Positions 63,899-64,000 of a DNA stretch of 64,000 bases are shown here, in pieces. The notes beneath the pieces were generated by a model, which was not told where the DNA came from, did no database searches, and was given only the letters and a program-made list of their open reading frames with translations. This DNA comes from JAZDIU01 sp043804635. GTDB lineage: Bacteria > Chloroflexota > Dehalococcoidia > Dehalococcoidales > UBA2162. The stretch covers positions 32,950 through 96,949 of the forward strand of contig JAZDIU010000032.1 of assembly GCA_043804635.1 (NCBI GenBank), read 5' to 3'. Made by a program: the position numbers and the translations under genes. How positions within the stretch are numbered: the first letter of the stretch is position 1; every line of letters starts with the position of its first letter.

Positions 63899-64000
63899 AT
63901 GGACATGACAAAAGAGACGCTAATTACTCTTTGCTGGGAGCTCTACGAACAAGGGATACCGAAGGTAAGAATTGCAGCTAGATTAGGTAAGCACAGGGAG
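63899..64000 (+). mobile_element. IS21-family transposase IstA, N-terminal fragment (continues beyond window)
   Basis: 34 codons, open to the edge: LITLCWELYEQGIPKVR and then IAARLGKHRE, the helix-turn-helix that opens IS21-type IstA transposases. The IS left end should lie just upstream. I suspect the TGTTTCCGTAGAAATCCGACAG stretch near 63865-63886 but cannot confirm it. Confidence 0.7.

Overview
The window looks like a chromosome segment from an anaerobic Dehalococcoidia-type member of the Chloroflexota. I infer this from gene content rather than a marker gene: a NuoE/NuoF-linked formate dehydrogenase, TRAP carboxylate uptake, solute-binding lipoproteins with Thr-Pro stalks, a short EF-Ts, a ThrS that starts directly at its SAD domain, and many TTG/GTG starts. 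Base composition is moderate, with AT-rich intergenic patches full of small palindromic repeats. At the right edge an IS21-type transposase gene begins.

Layout. 1-8.5 kb (minus): an ABC permease cut by the edge, a Cys-rich exported protein, two decarboxylase-type amidohydrolases, and a TRAP operon (dctP-dctQ-dctM-dctP) behind a consensus promoter; dctM is frameshifted near its end. 8.7-13.4 kb (plus): a probable Moco/Tuco riboswitch with intrinsic terminator leads tupA-tupB-tupC-moaA-moaC. 13.4-15.1 kb (minus): moeA (frameshifted) and mogA/moaB. 15.2-20.5 kb: catabolic-looking genes (PK-like domain, MmgE/PrpD, FAH hydrolase, MBL hydrolase, three dimeric alpha-beta barrel proteins, cupin). 20.5-24.8 kb: an Fe-S domain protein, glutaminyl cyclase-like lipoprotein, YdjM-like membrane protein, nitroreductase, a noncoding repeat element and a Shedu-type nuclease. 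24.9-36.5 kb (minus): mutS, a DNA methyltransferase, a membrane protein, and an fdh operon whose fdhA is a selenoprotein gene. 36.8-43.1 kb: remA-gmk, a phosphate transporter with its DUF47 partner, initiator tRNA-Met, an msrA whose catalytic codon is TGA (selenocysteine), small envelope proteins, and a broken AI-2E family gene. 43.1-44.9 kb: a very repetitive coiled-coil protein. 45-56.3 kb (plus): rpsB-tsf-pyrH-frr-uppS-cdsA-dxr-rseP-ispG, then small genes and proS-PHP. 56.3-63.2 kb (minus): GGCT-like gene and thrS-infC-rpmI-rplT-pheS-pheT.

How it fits together. Tungstate/molybdate uptake and the moa/moe/mog genes make the pterin cofactor needed by the selenocysteine formate dehydrogenase, whose partners (NuoE, NuoF and a NuoG-GltD fusion) suggest a soluble, possibly electron-bifurcating, NAD(P)-linked complex. 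The two in-frame TGA codons (fdhA and msrA) are each followed by a bacterial SECIS-like hairpin at the expected distance. This is the most striking biology in the window, and an ordinary gene caller would split or truncate both genes. A second unexplained signal is a pair of related noncoding elements (about 23.44-23.71 and 63.34-63.68 kb), each with a sigma70-type promoter carrying a LexA-like operator.

Three genes are interrupted by other means: dctM and moeA by one-base indels at runs of four identical bases, and the AI-2E gene by an ochre stop. Sequencing error cannot be excluded for these.
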